From: JAYFQF01 sp034927285
Lineage (GTDB): Bacteria; Bacillota; Peptococcia; DRI-13; UBA5745
Direction: 5' to 3'
DNA: 53,845 nucleotides
Assembly: GCA_034927285.1 (NCBI GenBank)
Contig: JAYFQF010000017.1
Location: forward strand, 1 to 53,845
The first letter of the stretch is position 1; each line of letters opens with the position of its first letter. Under the pieces are notes generated by a model, which was not told the origin of the DNA, ran no database searches, and saw only the letters and a list, made by a program, of their open reading frames with translations. Below are positions 1 through 7,770 of the stretch, one piece after another. A program made the position numbers and the translations under genes.

Positions 1-646
1 CGGTCCCACCGGACCTACCGGCGCCACCGGTCCCACCGGCGCCACCGGCGCCGACGGAGCTATCGGTCCCACAGGACCTACCGGAGCCACCGGTCCCACC
101 GGCGCCGACGGAGCTATCGGCCCCACGGGACCCACCGGCCCCACCGGCGCCGACGGAGCTACAGGCCCTACGGGACCTACCGGCGCCACCGGCCCCACCG
201 GTCCCACCGGCACCGGCCCCGTTAACCTGCTTACCGGCCTGCAGGTTCAGTTGCAGGGGAGCAGCGGCGGTACGGTAAACAACAATATCAACGTTTTGTT
301 TGATACCGTTATCAACGCGCCTACTTCGGCTATCACCTACAATGCGGGTACAGGAACTTTCTTTGTCACGCAGCCAGGCAATTATTATATTTCCTGGTGG
401 GTAAACACCGACGGCGCGGAAACGTCTCCCTTTGTAAATTTCGGTATACGGATCCTCACCGGCGGCTCGGGGACGATCCTGGCCAGTTCTCCCACTCCGG
501 TTACCACACTGCAATTGAACGGCAACGCTTTGATTACGGCGGTAAGCGCGCCGATGGCATTCAGCCTTTTCAATAACACCGGAACGGCGGTCACCTATGG
601 AACATCGCCCATTCAGGCCGATTTGACCATTATTCAGGTTAGCTGA
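1..646 (+). CDS. Collagen-like exosporium/surface protein, 3' part
   Basis: The gene is cut by the window's left edge; codons are in frame from base 2. The first ~72 codons are uninterrupted Gly-X-Thr/Ala triplets (GPTGPTGATG style, some GADGAI units), the signature of BclA-type collagen-like fibres of spore exosporium. A non-collagenous C-terminal domain of about 145 residues follows, rich in Asn, Thr and beta-strand patterns (NYYISWW, AFSLFNNTGT), resembling the C1q/TNF-like trimerisation domain that closes BclA proteins. The Thr-rich triplets are typical O-glycosylation sites. The stop at 644-646 is followed by a strong terminator. A second collagen-like gene and a glycosyltransferase lie about 9 kb away. 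The N-terminal targeting region is outside the window. Confidence 0.85.
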   Translation, partial: GPTGPTGATGPTGATGADGAIGPTGPTGATGPTGADGAIGPTGPTGPTGADGATGPTGPTGATGPTGPTGTGPVNLLTGLQVQLQGSSGGTVNNNINVLFDTVINAPTSAITYNAGTGTFFVTQPGNYYISWWVNTDGAETSPFVNFGIRILTGGSGTILASSPTPVTTLQLNGNALITAVSAPMAFSLFNNTGTAVTYGTSPIQADLTIIQVS

Positions 647-664
647 TACCTTCAGCCAGGCTGT

Positions 665-697
665 GGCCGGCGCCCTGAGGCGCCGGCCATATTTTTA
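665..697 (+). terminator. Intrinsic terminator of the collagen-like gene
   Basis: A perfect 10-bp inverted repeat (GGCCGGCGCC, loop CTGA, GGCGCCGGCC) is followed by ATATTTTT, 18 nt after the stop codon. Confidence 0.9.
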
Positions 698-1042
698 GTG
701 CGCCCGGCATGGGTGGCAGCTAGGCGGTGAAAACAGGTAAAGCTGGCTGTTTCGGTAAGGGTACGGTGGAAACGGAGAGTAGCCGGAAAGCGCGGAGTAT
801 TGTCTCACTGGAGACCGCAGAGAAGGGCGGTGCAGAGAGCTTGCCTGGCGAATAGCCGCCTGGGCTTCTGGCGGATTGCCGGCAGTTGGATTCTGTCTAC
901 ATCACTGACAAACGAAGGCCTCATCTCCATGGGCTATGACGACATAGCCAAGAGATACGAGGCACTGCACTCAAGTTACTGAACCGCCGTGGTGGTGTGA
1001 GAGGTCGGCTGCCCGGCTAATGGGCAGCCTCCTGCTCGATTT
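698..1042 (+). mobile_element. Decayed group II intron remnant
   Basis: The segment begins GTGCGCCCGGCATGGG, matching the GUGYG 5' end of group II introns. It holds a fragment encoding a maturase C-terminus and then a tract ending CCTCCTGCTCGATT, like group II 3' ends. A domain-VI-like hairpin is present (GGCTGCCC 1007-1014, GGGCAGCC 1022-1029). Domain V appears damaged: GAACCGCCGT (981-990) runs straight into GGTGGTGTGAGAGG, whereas intact relatives, as I recall them, have a further hairpin tip of about 18-20 nt between. Most of domains I-IV and the reverse transcriptase are absent, so the element should be inactive. It sits 9 nt after a terminator hairpin, a habit of class C introns, but I do not assign a class. 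Confidence 0.7.
800..982 (+). pseudogene. Group II intron maturase, C-terminal fragment
   Basis: The 60-codon frame ends NSRLGFWRIAGSWIL...GYDDIAKRYEALHSSY. This closely resembles the last ~45 residues of LtrA-type intron-encoded proteins, whose termini commonly read [AN]-R-x-G-x-W-R-I-A ... LTN ... G-[YF] ... YE-x-LH. The reverse transcriptase, X domain and most of the maturase are missing. The first ~15 codons show no family similarity, so the ATG at 800 is only an accident of the frame. It lies inside the intron remnant and its stop abuts the broken domain V, the normal arrangement for an ORF in domain IV. It is a relic and not a functional gene. Confidence 0.7.
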
Positions 1043-1174
1043 CCGGATAATTGGTTTGCATGCAATTTTAACAGCAGAGGGCGCAGGCTGTGGTCAGCAG
1101 CGGCGGAGGGTGCGCTTTCCTGCCGGTTTAGGCTTAAAGTAATCAATGGAGGCCTTTGTTTACGGGCATTTTAC

Positions 1175-1217
1175 TTGAAGCTGCTATATTAGTATAATAT
1201 TATATAAGTATAATATA
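1175..1217 (+). promoter_or_regulatory. Promoter and probable operator of padR gene
   Basis: TTGAAG (1175-1180) and TATTAT (1198-1203) are 17 bp apart. The direct repeat AGTATAATAT occurs at 1191-1200 and 1207-1216, and TATATTA (1185-1191) is the inverse of TAATATA (1211-1217). The symmetric AT-rich block overlaps the -10 region, as expected for PadR autorepression. That role is inferred. Confidence 0.55.
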
Positions 1218-1233
1218 AAACGGAGGTAAAGCT

Positions 1234-1785
1234 ATGGCGTTAAAGCATGGTTTACTGGGTCTGTTGAATTATGGACAAATGACAGGATATGAACTGAATA
1301 GGGCCTTTAAGGATTCCCTTAATTTTTTCTGGCAGGCGCAGACAAGTCAGATTTATCGGGAACTGAAGGCCATGGAAAAACTGGGCTGGCTTACATCGGA
1401 AATTGTAGTTCAAAGGGATAAGCCGAACAAAAGGCTGTATTCCATTACCGGCGCGGGGAGAGCCGAGTTGCAGGGCTGGCTGAATAAAGAAGGAAACGAC
1501 AGCAAATTTGAAATCCGCAGCGCCTTTTTAATGCGAGTGTTCTTCTCCGGGGAAAGAAATATTGATGAAAATCTGACGATGCTGAAACATTACAGAACGA
1601 AATGCCTGGATGCGGCGGCAGCGATGGAGAATACCGATCTGAGCATAGAACGTTACCGCTCCGTCGTCTCCACAGACCGGCAGGCCTTTTATTGGGGGCT
1701 GACGGCAAACTTTGGAAAAGCTTACGTCAAAATGTGCCTGGATTGGGCGGATAATGCCATTCAGACACTGGAGGAATCCCGATGA
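1234..1785 (+). CDS. PadR family transcriptional regulator
   Basis: This 183-residue protein has the PadR winged helix in residues ~1-85 (LKHGLLGLLNYGQMTGYEL, then an IYRELKAMEKLGWL recognition segment and a wing RLYSITGAGRAEL). A helical C-terminal dimerisation domain of the Vir_act_alpha_C type covers ~95-178. PadR proteins are usually autorepressors that also control an adjacent membrane or detoxification gene and release DNA on binding a small ligand. The start is preceded by CGGAGG at 1221-1226. Its last four bases overlap the next gene (ATGA), so the two are translationally coupled. The promoter just upstream holds a symmetric AT-rich operator candidate. The ligand is unknown. Confidence 0.92.
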   Translation: MALKHGLLGLLNYGQMTGYELNRAFKDSLNFFWQAQTSQIYRELKAMEKLGWLTSEIVVQRDKPNKRLYSITGAGRAELQGWLNKEGNDSKFEIRSAFLMRVFFSGERNIDENLTMLKHYRTKCLDAAAAMENTDLSIERYRSVVSTDRQAFYWGLTANFGKAYVKMCLDWADNAIQTLEESR

Positions 1786-3383
1786 ATATTTTAGTGCTTA
1801 ACGGCAGTCCCAAAGAGACGAAAAGCAATACCCTCCGATTGACCAGGGCGTTTTTAGAGGGATTGAATACGGGAAAAAACGGCCGGGCCGATGTTATCTC
1901 CATTTATAAATCCGATATAGAGCCTTGCCGCGGCTGCTTTGCCTGCTGGACCAAAACCCCGGGCCGCTGCGTCATCCGGGACGACATGGCGGAGCTTACG
2001 GAAAAATATATCAATGCCGATGTCGTTTTGTGGAGCTTTCCGCTCTACTATTTTGGCATGCCTTCCCAGATGAAGGCCTTTCTGGACCGCCTGCTGCCGA
2101 CCAACCTCCCTTTTATGACGGTAAATGAAGACGAAACCAGCGGCCATCCTCCCCGGTACGACCTGTCTCATCAGCGTCATGTGCTGATCTCCACCTGCGG
2201 TTTTTATTCCATAAAAAATAATTACGATGCTCTTTTTAAGCAGTTTGAGATTATGTTTCCAGGGCGTCTGACCAGGATCGTCTGCCCGGAAGGGGAATTG
2301 TTCCGGATACCCCAGCTTTCCGCGAGAATCAATGAGTATCTGTCCCGGGTAAAAAAGGCGGGAGCAGAATTTGCCCTGACCGGCGATGTTTCCGGGGACA
2401 CGAAAAATAAACTCAGCGAGCTTTTATATCCCCCGGAAGCTTTCGTGGAGATGGCCAACGCCAGCTGGGAAATCCGGCAAACAGCCGGCCAGGGGGAGAC
2501 CCCGGACCAGGCTGACCGTTTCATGCGGCAGATGGCTGCGGTTTACAATCCCCGGGGAGATGAAAAGGATATTGTGATCGAAATGTTTTTTACTGATCTG
2601 GAGAAAACTTATCAGCTGCTTTTGGGCAAGGTAAGGTGTATTGTCAGAACCGGGGATTTTACTCCCTATACCACAAGGATCGAAACTGATTTTTCGCTCT
2701 GGCAGCAGATCTCCGCGGGAAAAATCAACGGCGCCGAGGCAATGATGAAAAAGCAGTACAGGGTTTTGGGGGACTTCAGCACAATGCTGAAGATGGGGGA
2801 GTATTTCGGCTCTCCGGAGCCCGCCCCGACCACTCCTGAAAAACCGGTGAAAACCAGGATGAGCATTCTGCTGCTTCAGTGGATCGCCCTGTGGATATTG
2901 CTGCCGATCCACACTGTTTGGGGAGGCGCCGCTGGGATCGTCCTCTGCTCGCTGGTGCCGATGCTTGGCGGCCGCTACCGGCTGACGGTTTACGATAAGA
3001 TCAGCGGGATACTGGTATCCATGCTGGGACTGATGGCGCTGCTTTCAGTGGACGGAACTTTTATTATCTGCCTGTCCTATCTGCTGTTTGGTCTGCTTTG
3101 GTTATCATCCTGCGCCGGTGAAATTCCGCTGACAGCCTTTTACTCAAACAGCGGCTACGGCGGAGAGAAGGCTTTTGGCAATCCTCTGTTCATCAAAACA
3201 AACCGGATCCTGACTTTGGCCTGGGGAGCGTTATATCTTTTGATTGCGGCAGGCTCCTATTTTTTAATGAACAGCGCCATATCCCGCTGCACCGGGCTGG
3301 TAAATTCGGCGGCTCCCGCGCTGATGGGGTTATTTACGGCCTGGTTTGTTAAATGGTATCCGGCAAAGGTTGCCAGGGGATAG
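1782..3383 (+). CDS. Flavodoxin-fold oxidoreductase fused to SCP2-like and membrane domains
   Basis: A 533-residue protein with three parts. Residues 1-~200 are an NAD(P)H-dependent FMN reductase/iron-sulfur-flavoprotein-like fold: the phosphate loop LNGSPKETKSNT is near the N-terminus and a Cys cluster C49-x2-C52-x2-C55-W, with C63, follows. Residues ~245-355 resemble a sterol-carrier-protein-2 domain (VIEMFFTDLEKTYQLLLG ... FSLWQQISAGKINGAEAMM). Residues ~360-530 contain about five hydrophobic helices, so the protein is membrane-anchored. It is co-transcribed with the PadR gene (4-nt overlap), suggesting an inducible redox response to a hydrophobic or electrophilic compound. The domain reading is from sequence patterns and the substrate is unknown. 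No clear terminator follows before the germination promoter. Confidence 0.75.
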   Translation: MNILVLNGSPKETKSNTLRLTRAFLEGLNTGKNGRADVISIYKSDIEPCRGCFACWTKTPGRCVIRDDMAELTEKYINADVVLWSFPLYYFGMPSQMKAFLDRLLPTNLPFMTVNEDETSGHPPRYDLSHQRHVLISTCGFYSIKNNYDALFKQFEIMFPGRLTRIVCPEGELFRIPQLSARINEYLSRVKKAGAEFALTGDVSGDTKNKLSELLYPPEAFVEMANASWEIRQTAGQGETPDQADRFMRQMAAVYNPRGDEKDIVIEMFFTDLEKTYQLLLGKVRCIVRTGDFTPYTTRIETDFSLWQQISAGKINGAEAMMKKQYRVLGDFSTMLKMGEYFGSPEPAPTTPEKPVKTRMSILLLQWIALWILLPIHTVWGGAAGIVLCSLVPMLGGRYRLTVYDKISGILVSMLGLMALLSVDGTFIICLSYLLFGLLWLSSCAGEIPLTAFYSNSGYGGEKAFGNPLFIKTNRILTLAWGALYLLIAAGSYFLMNSAISRCTGLVNSAAPALMGLFTAWFVKWYPAKVARG

Positions 3384-3395
3384 GGCGCACTGCTG

Positions 3396-3426
3396 TGGAT
3401 AGAAATGGATTCCCCGGAGCATATTA
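3396..3426 (+). promoter_or_regulatory. Candidate sigma-G/sigma-F promoter of ger operon
   Basis: TGGATA (3396-3401), an 18-bp spacer and CATATTA (3420-3426) resemble the forespore consensus TGMATA-N17/18-CATACTA. It lies 38 bp before the gerA start. Forespore expression is what germinant receptor operons require; the match itself is an inference. Confidence 0.5.
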
Positions 3427-3463
3427 GCAGGGAAAAATAACCTGCGAAAGGGAATGATCCTTC

Positions 3464-5110
3464 TTGCTTTTGGGGTATCTGAAAAAGAAAATACGCTATA
3501 TCGGGAATTCCGGAAACGCTCAGGGCGCCGCCGGCCAAAAGCCTGCGGAAACCCAAGGAGAATGGGTGGCCGAATCCCTTGAGGAAAACCTGAGCAGTCT
3601 GAAGAACATTCTGAGCAACAGCACCGACATAAAGATCCATAAGTTTCGCTTTGGACCCAACCGGTGCTTTTCCGGGGCGTTGGTATTTATTGACGGCCTG
3701 GTAGATAACCGTACCCTGACCCAGGCGATCCTCTGGCCGCTGATGAGCTGGCAGCCCGAAGGCTCCCGGTCCTCCGCAGGACGGCAGTTGCTGGAAACGA
3801 TAGGAGAGGATGTGTTGTGCGCCGGAGAAGTCGGTATACAGCTTTCTTTGCAGGGGCTTGTATCGGGCTGCCTGATGGGCGACACGGCGGTCCTGGTGGA
3901 AGGCTGCGCCGCGGGGCTTGTGGTCAATACCAAAGGATGGGAAAAGCGCAGCGTTACCGAACCTCAATCCGAAACGGTGGTCCGCGGCCCCCGGGAAGGG
4001 TTTACCGAAAACCTGCGGACCAATACCGCCCTGATCCGCCGCAAGATCCAGAACGGAAAACTGCGGGTGGAAATGATGAAGGTAGGCCGGAAAACCCATA
4101 CCAACGTATGCCTGCTGTACCTCGACGGGGTGGCGGATCCTAAGGTGGTGGAGGAGGTAAAATACCGGATCGGCCGGATTCAGACGGACGCTATCTTAGA
4201 ATCGGGCTACATTGAGGAATTCATTGAAGACGCGCCTTATTCCCCCTTTTCCACCATCTGGTACACGGAAAAGCCCGATGTGGTGGCAGGGTGCATGCTG
4301 GAAGGCCGCGTAGCTATCGTGGTGGACGGCACGCCCTTTGTGCTGACGGTGCCGATGCTGTTTATCGAATGCTTCCAGACCGCCGAGGACTACTACAACC
4401 GGCCTTTATACGCCAGCTTAATGCGGATGCTGCGTTATCTGGCCTTTCTCATCGCGGTGTATGCCCCTGCGGTCTATATCGCTCTCACCGCCTTCCATCA
4501 GGAGCTGATCCCCACCAGGTTATTATTGACCATTGCCAATGCCCGGGAAGAAACGCCTTTCCCGGGTTTTGTCGAGGCTCTGATCATGTTACTGGCTTTT
4601 GAAATCCTGCGGGAAGCCGGGATCCGGCTGCCCCGGCCGGTAGGTCAGGCCATCAGCATTGTGGGCGCCCTGATCATGGGGGACGCCGCCGTATCGGCGG
4701 GGCTGGTGGGAGCCCCGGTGGTGATCACCATTGCCAGAACGGCGGTGGCGGGTTTTTTGATTCCCAACCAAAACGATTCCATTTCCATCCTGCGGGTGGT
4801 CATGATGGCATTAGCCTGGTTTGCGGGCTGGTACGGCATTTCCATGGGCACCATGGCCGTATTGTTCCATCTGGGATCCTTAAGCTCCTTTGGCGTGCCC
4901 TATTTTGACGGCTTTTCCCGCGGCAGCTATATGGAGGACACTTTTGTACGCATGCCTATCTGGTCGATGATCAGGCGACCGAAGGGGATCGCCCGGGGAG
5001 ATGTGGTGCGCCAGGGCCCCTATTTCCCTTCCTTAAGACCTTTTGAATCCAGGGATCGGAATGATGAAGGAACGGAAAAGGCAACGGAAGAGGAGAAGGG
5101 CCATGAGTAA
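3464..5110 (+). CDS. gerA: Spore germination protein, GerA family (A subunit)
   Basis: The A subunit of a GerA-type germinant receptor sits in the spore inner membrane and senses small nutrients together with the B and C subunits. The 548 residues are near the family length. A soluble N-terminal domain of ~300 residues has family blocks such as NRCFSGALVFIDGLVDN and the segment EDAPYSPFSTIWYTEKPDVVAGCMLEG. A membrane domain follows from ~320 with about four or five helices (YLAFLIAVYAPAVYIALTAF, EALIMLLAFEILREAGI, AISIVGALIMGDAAVSAGLV), with a short polar tail. The best start is TTG at 3464, eleven bases after GAAAGGGA; no in-frame ATG fits. The stop overlaps the gerC start by 8 nt. Confidence 0.95.
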   Translation: MLLGYLKKKIRYIGNSGNAQGAAGQKPAETQGEWVAESLEENLSSLKNILSNSTDIKIHKFRFGPNRCFSGALVFIDGLVDNRTLTQAILWPLMSWQPEGSRSSAGRQLLETIGEDVLCAGEVGIQLSLQGLVSGCLMGDTAVLVEGCAAGLVVNTKGWEKRSVTEPQSETVVRGPREGFTENLRTNTALIRRKIQNGKLRVEMMKVGRKTHTNVCLLYLDGVADPKVVEEVKYRIGRIQTDAILESGYIEEFIEDAPYSPFSTIWYTEKPDVVAGCMLEGRVAIVVDGTPFVLTVPMLFIECFQTAEDYYNRPLYASLMRMLRYLAFLIAVYAPAVYIALTAFHQELIPTRLLLTIANAREETPFPGFVEALIMLLAFEILREAGIRLPRPVGQAISIVGALIMGDAAVSAGLVGAPVVITIARTAVAGFLIPNQNDSISILRVVMMALAWFAGWYGISMGTMAVLFHLGSLSSFGVPYFDGFSRGSYMEDTFVRMPIWSMIRRPKGIARGDVVRQGPYFPSLRPFESRDRNDEGTEKATEEEKGHE

Positions 5111-6284
5111 GCAAATAAAACGCGCTGTGGCTGGGCTTGCGCTGATCCCGCTGCTGGCGGTGCTTTTATCCGGCTGCTGGGATAACGAGGAGCTCCATAC
5201 CTTGTATATCGTTACCGGCGTGGCCCTGGACAAGGCCGTGGATCCGGAACAGATGGACATTACGGTCCAGATTGCCAAAAGCCAGTCCAAGGAGACCTCC
5301 GGACCCGATGGCAGCGGAAGCCAGGGCCATTCCGTCATCCTTTTGCAAACCACCCGGAGCACCATGATGGAAGGACTGATGGATCTGAACCAAAACAGCA
5401 ACCGTCATCTGCTGCGGCAGCATAATAAGGTGCTGCTGCTGGGGTCGGAGCTGGCCGAGCAGGGGATCAGGAACCATATCGACCTGTTTATGCGCAACCG
5501 GGAGTCGCGGATGGAGGTGCTGGTGATGGTAGTGCAGGGCCGGGCGGAGGACGCCCTTTCCGCCAAGCTGGAGCAGGAGTCGATTTCCGCCATGTATCTG
5601 GCCAATATGAGCAAGGAGCTTTCCCGGGTATCTCAGCAATATATGATCCGCATGATTGATTTCTCTTCAAGGTTCCTGGAAGAAACAACCGCCCCGCTGG
5701 CTCCGATGATCCAGGTAAGCGGAGAGGAGGACAAGCAGGAGATCCGGCTTACCGGACTGGCGGTATTCAAGGAAGACAAAATGATCGGCCGGTTAAATCC
5801 TGAAGAGATGCTGGGCTACATGTGGACCATGGGGAAGGTAAAGGAATCCAGCATGGCAGCCAACACGGATTTGGGCAAGGCCGCCTTCCAGATCATCCAT
5901 ATAAACTCCAAACGGGAGGTAGAGCTGCGCCAGGACGGCGGCGTCCAGGTGGCGCTGAAGGTGGATGCCAAGATGCGGGTCAGCGAGCTGCATGGATTTG
6001 GGCAAACGGACGTCAAGGATTTGCTCCCCTATCTGACGGAAACGGCAAAAGAAGAAATCCGGCAGAGAATAATCGATACCTTTGAGGAGACCAGGGAATT
6101 GAATGCCGATATCTATGGCTTTGGCACGTCGGTATACCGGAAGTACCCGAAAGAGTGGAAGACCATGAAGGAGCGTTGGGACGAGATCTATCCCGATATT
6201 CAGTTGGATGTTCAGGTGGATGTGCAGATCCCGGGAACCGGACAGATCGTACAATCGGTGGAGATGGAGGTGAACAGGCAGTGA
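5103..6284 (+). CDS. gerC: Spore germination lipoprotein, Ger(x)C family (C subunit)
   Basis: C subunit of the germinant receptor, a lipoprotein anchored to the outer face of the spore inner membrane. Starting at ATG 5103, 3-5 bases after AGGAGAAGG, the protein has a basic N-terminus, a hydrophobic stretch and the lipobox LLSGC with the acylated Cys at residue 25. The conserved family start CWDNEELHTLYIVTGVALDK follows. The 393-residue length is normal. An in-frame ATG at 5043 would add a 20-residue Arg/Lys-rich leader lying wholly inside gerA and would spoil the signal peptide, so it is rejected. Its stop overlaps the gerB start in a GTGA junction. Confidence 0.94.
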   Translation: MSKQIKRAVAGLALIPLLAVLLSGCWDNEELHTLYIVTGVALDKAVDPEQMDITVQIAKSQSKETSGPDGSGSQGHSVILLQTTRSTMMEGLMDLNQNSNRHLLRQHNKVLLLGSELAEQGIRNHIDLFMRNRESRMEVLVMVVQGRAEDALSAKLEQESISAMYLANMSKELSRVSQQYMIRMIDFSSRFLEETTAPLAPMIQVSGEEDKQEIRLTGLAVFKEDKMIGRLNPEEMLGYMWTMGKVKESSMAANTDLGKAAFQIIHINSKREVELRQDGGVQVALKVDAKMRVSELHGFGQTDVKDLLPYLTETAKEEIRQRIIDTFEETRELNADIYGFGTSVYRKYPKEWKTMKERWDEIYPDIQLDVQVDVQIPGTGQIVQSVEMEVNRQ

Positions 6285-7390
6285 GAATTGACAAGACCCA
6301 GATCCTGGCCAAGCAGTTCATGTTCACGGTGGCCTGCGTACTGCAAGCCTCGTCTCTTCTGACCGCCTTTCTTGCGGAGATCGCAAGACAGGATTCGTGG
6401 CTGGTGGTGCTGCTTGGCTTTATCGTTTGCCTGCCCTTAATCTGGATATACCGGTGCCTGATGGTCAGATTCCCGGATAAAAACCTGATCCAGATCCTGG
6501 AGGAAGTTTACGGCAGGATCCTGGGAAAAATCATCGGAGTATCTTATCTCTGGTTTTTTGTCAGCCTGGCGGCATTAAACGTATCGGATCTGTCGGATTT
6601 TACCAAGCTGACCATTATGGATGAAACACCCGCCGTGGTACTGATGATCATGTGCATACTGACGGCGGCCCTGGCCCTGAGCTACGGGGTCAGGCTGGTG
6701 GCGCTGTACAGCACGATGTTTTCCGTTATCTCCTTTATTATATTGGCCGGCTCTTTCCTGCTGCTGATCAATCAGATCCATCCGGAATGCCTCCTGCCCA
6801 TCCTGGATCTGCCGCCCTCGAAATACATTCAGGGCACCCATATCATCAGCACCATTCCTTTCGGAGAATTGGTGGTCATGCTGATGATCACCCCCAATAT
6901 AAAGCTGAACAGCTGCAAAATCACGAAATATCTCTACGGGGGCTTTGTCATGGGGGGGCTGAACCTGTTGCTGGTGAAGATACGGGATATCACGGTGCTG
7001 GGCAATACCTTTCATATTTTTACCCTGCCCTCGCTGGTGGTGCTGCGCCTGATCAACCTGGGCGAAGCGTTCAGCCGCATGGAGATATTATTTGCGGTAG
7101 TACTCATCATGCTGCTGTTTTTCAAGGTTTCGTTCCTGTATTATGTGTCGGTGCTGGCCATGGCCCAACTGATGCAAGTCAGGGATTACCGGCGGCTCAT
7201 TTTGTCCATGGGAGCGTTGATCGTCACCTATGCCCTCACTTTGTATCCCAATCTTTTGCTGCACGCCGCTTCGGCCAGGGAAATCCAGCCCATGGTCTGG
7301 ACCGTGTTTGAGTATCTGATCCCGCTTTTGACCCTGATTATCGCCAAGCTGCGGAAGTTACCCCAAGAAGCCCCAGGAAAGGAGATGTAG
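6281..7390 (+). CDS. gerB: Spore germination permease, GerB family (B subunit)
   Basis: B subunit of the germinant receptor, of the APC-type spore permease family (GerAB), thought to bind the germinant within its membrane core. The start is GTG at 6281, ten bases after GGAGG and overlapping the gerC stop by 4 nt. This gives 369 residues beginning VRIDKTQILAKQFMFTVACV, the normal family length. About ten hydrophobic helices follow in order (LLTAFLAEIARQDSWLVVLL, IIGVSYLWFFVSLAAL, AVVLMIMCILTAALALSYGV and others). The longer frame from 6155 runs through gerC and is not used. It is the third gene of a tightly coupled gerA-gerC-gerB operon. Confidence 0.93.
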   Translation: MRIDKTQILAKQFMFTVACVLQASSLLTAFLAEIARQDSWLVVLLGFIVCLPLIWIYRCLMVRFPDKNLIQILEEVYGRILGKIIGVSYLWFFVSLAALNVSDLSDFTKLTIMDETPAVVLMIMCILTAALALSYGVRLVALYSTMFSVISFIILAGSFLLLINQIHPECLLPILDLPPSKYIQGTHIISTIPFGELVVMLMITPNIKLNSCKITKYLYGGFVMGGLNLLLVKIRDITVLGNTFHIFTLPSLVVLRLINLGEAFSRMEILFAVVLIMLLFFKVSFLYYVSVLAMAQLMQVRDYRRLILSMGALIVTYALTLYPNLLLHAASAREIQPMVWTVFEYLIPLLTLIIAKLRKLPQEAPGKEM

Positions 7391-7393
7391 TCT

Positions 7394-7606
7394 ATGATGG
7401 CTCTGACCCTGCTGGGCTTTTCGCTGATCGCCTTAAAAGATCTGACCCCCATCGTGAAAAGCCGCTCCAAGCGCACTGCCGCAGCGTTTTTTTTGTTGTT
7501 TATTCCGGCTCTGATTCTGGCGGTATTACAGGTAAGGGGCGTGCAAGTGCCCAGCCTGCAGCTTTTGGTTGAGGGAGCCTTCAGGTCTTTGGGCCTGCAT
7601 TACTGA
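7394..7606 (+). CDS. Small membrane protein at the end of the ger operon
   Basis: A 70-residue protein starting at ATG 7394, nine bases after AAAGGAG and only 3 nt beyond the gerB stop. It has two hydrophobic stretches (MALTLLGFSLIAL and AAAFFLLFIPALILAVLQV) around a basic loop with Lys/Arg (VKSRSKRT), so a two-helix hairpin is likely. The spacing, good ribosome site and lack of a terminator before it show it belongs to the germination operon. I do not recognise a named family. Small accessory membrane proteins (D subunits) are known in some Bacillus ger operons and modulate receptor activity; assigning that role here is inference. Confidence 0.7.
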   Translation: MMALTLLGFSLIALKDLTPIVKSRSKRTAAAFFLLFIPALILAVLQVRGVQVPSLQLLVEGAFRSLGLHY

Positions 7607-7625
7607 TCCGGATTTTGTTCCGGGC

Positions 7626-7670
7626 TTCCGGCGGTCCGCTGTCCGGCGGCCTGCCGGAAATCTCTTTCTT
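7626..7670 (+). terminator. Possible terminator of the ger operon
   Basis: TTCCGGC (7626-7632) pairs with GCCGGAA (7653-7659), with further GC pairing inside, followed by a pyrimidine tract ATCTCTTTCTT. It lies just beyond the last gene of the operon. The stem is imperfect and the T tract is interrupted. Confidence 0.35.
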
Positions 7671-7770
7671 ACGAATGCATTACAATTTTCCTGCGGCGCA
7701 TTTTCACCCGTGGGGTTTTGTGATAAAGTATGGTTAAGAAAAACAGCCGAAATGGGGAGAAAATAGAAAA

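Noticed and set aside
800..982. Functional small protein of 60 aa
   Set aside because: It is the tail of a group II intron maturase within a truncated intron, with no ribosome site.
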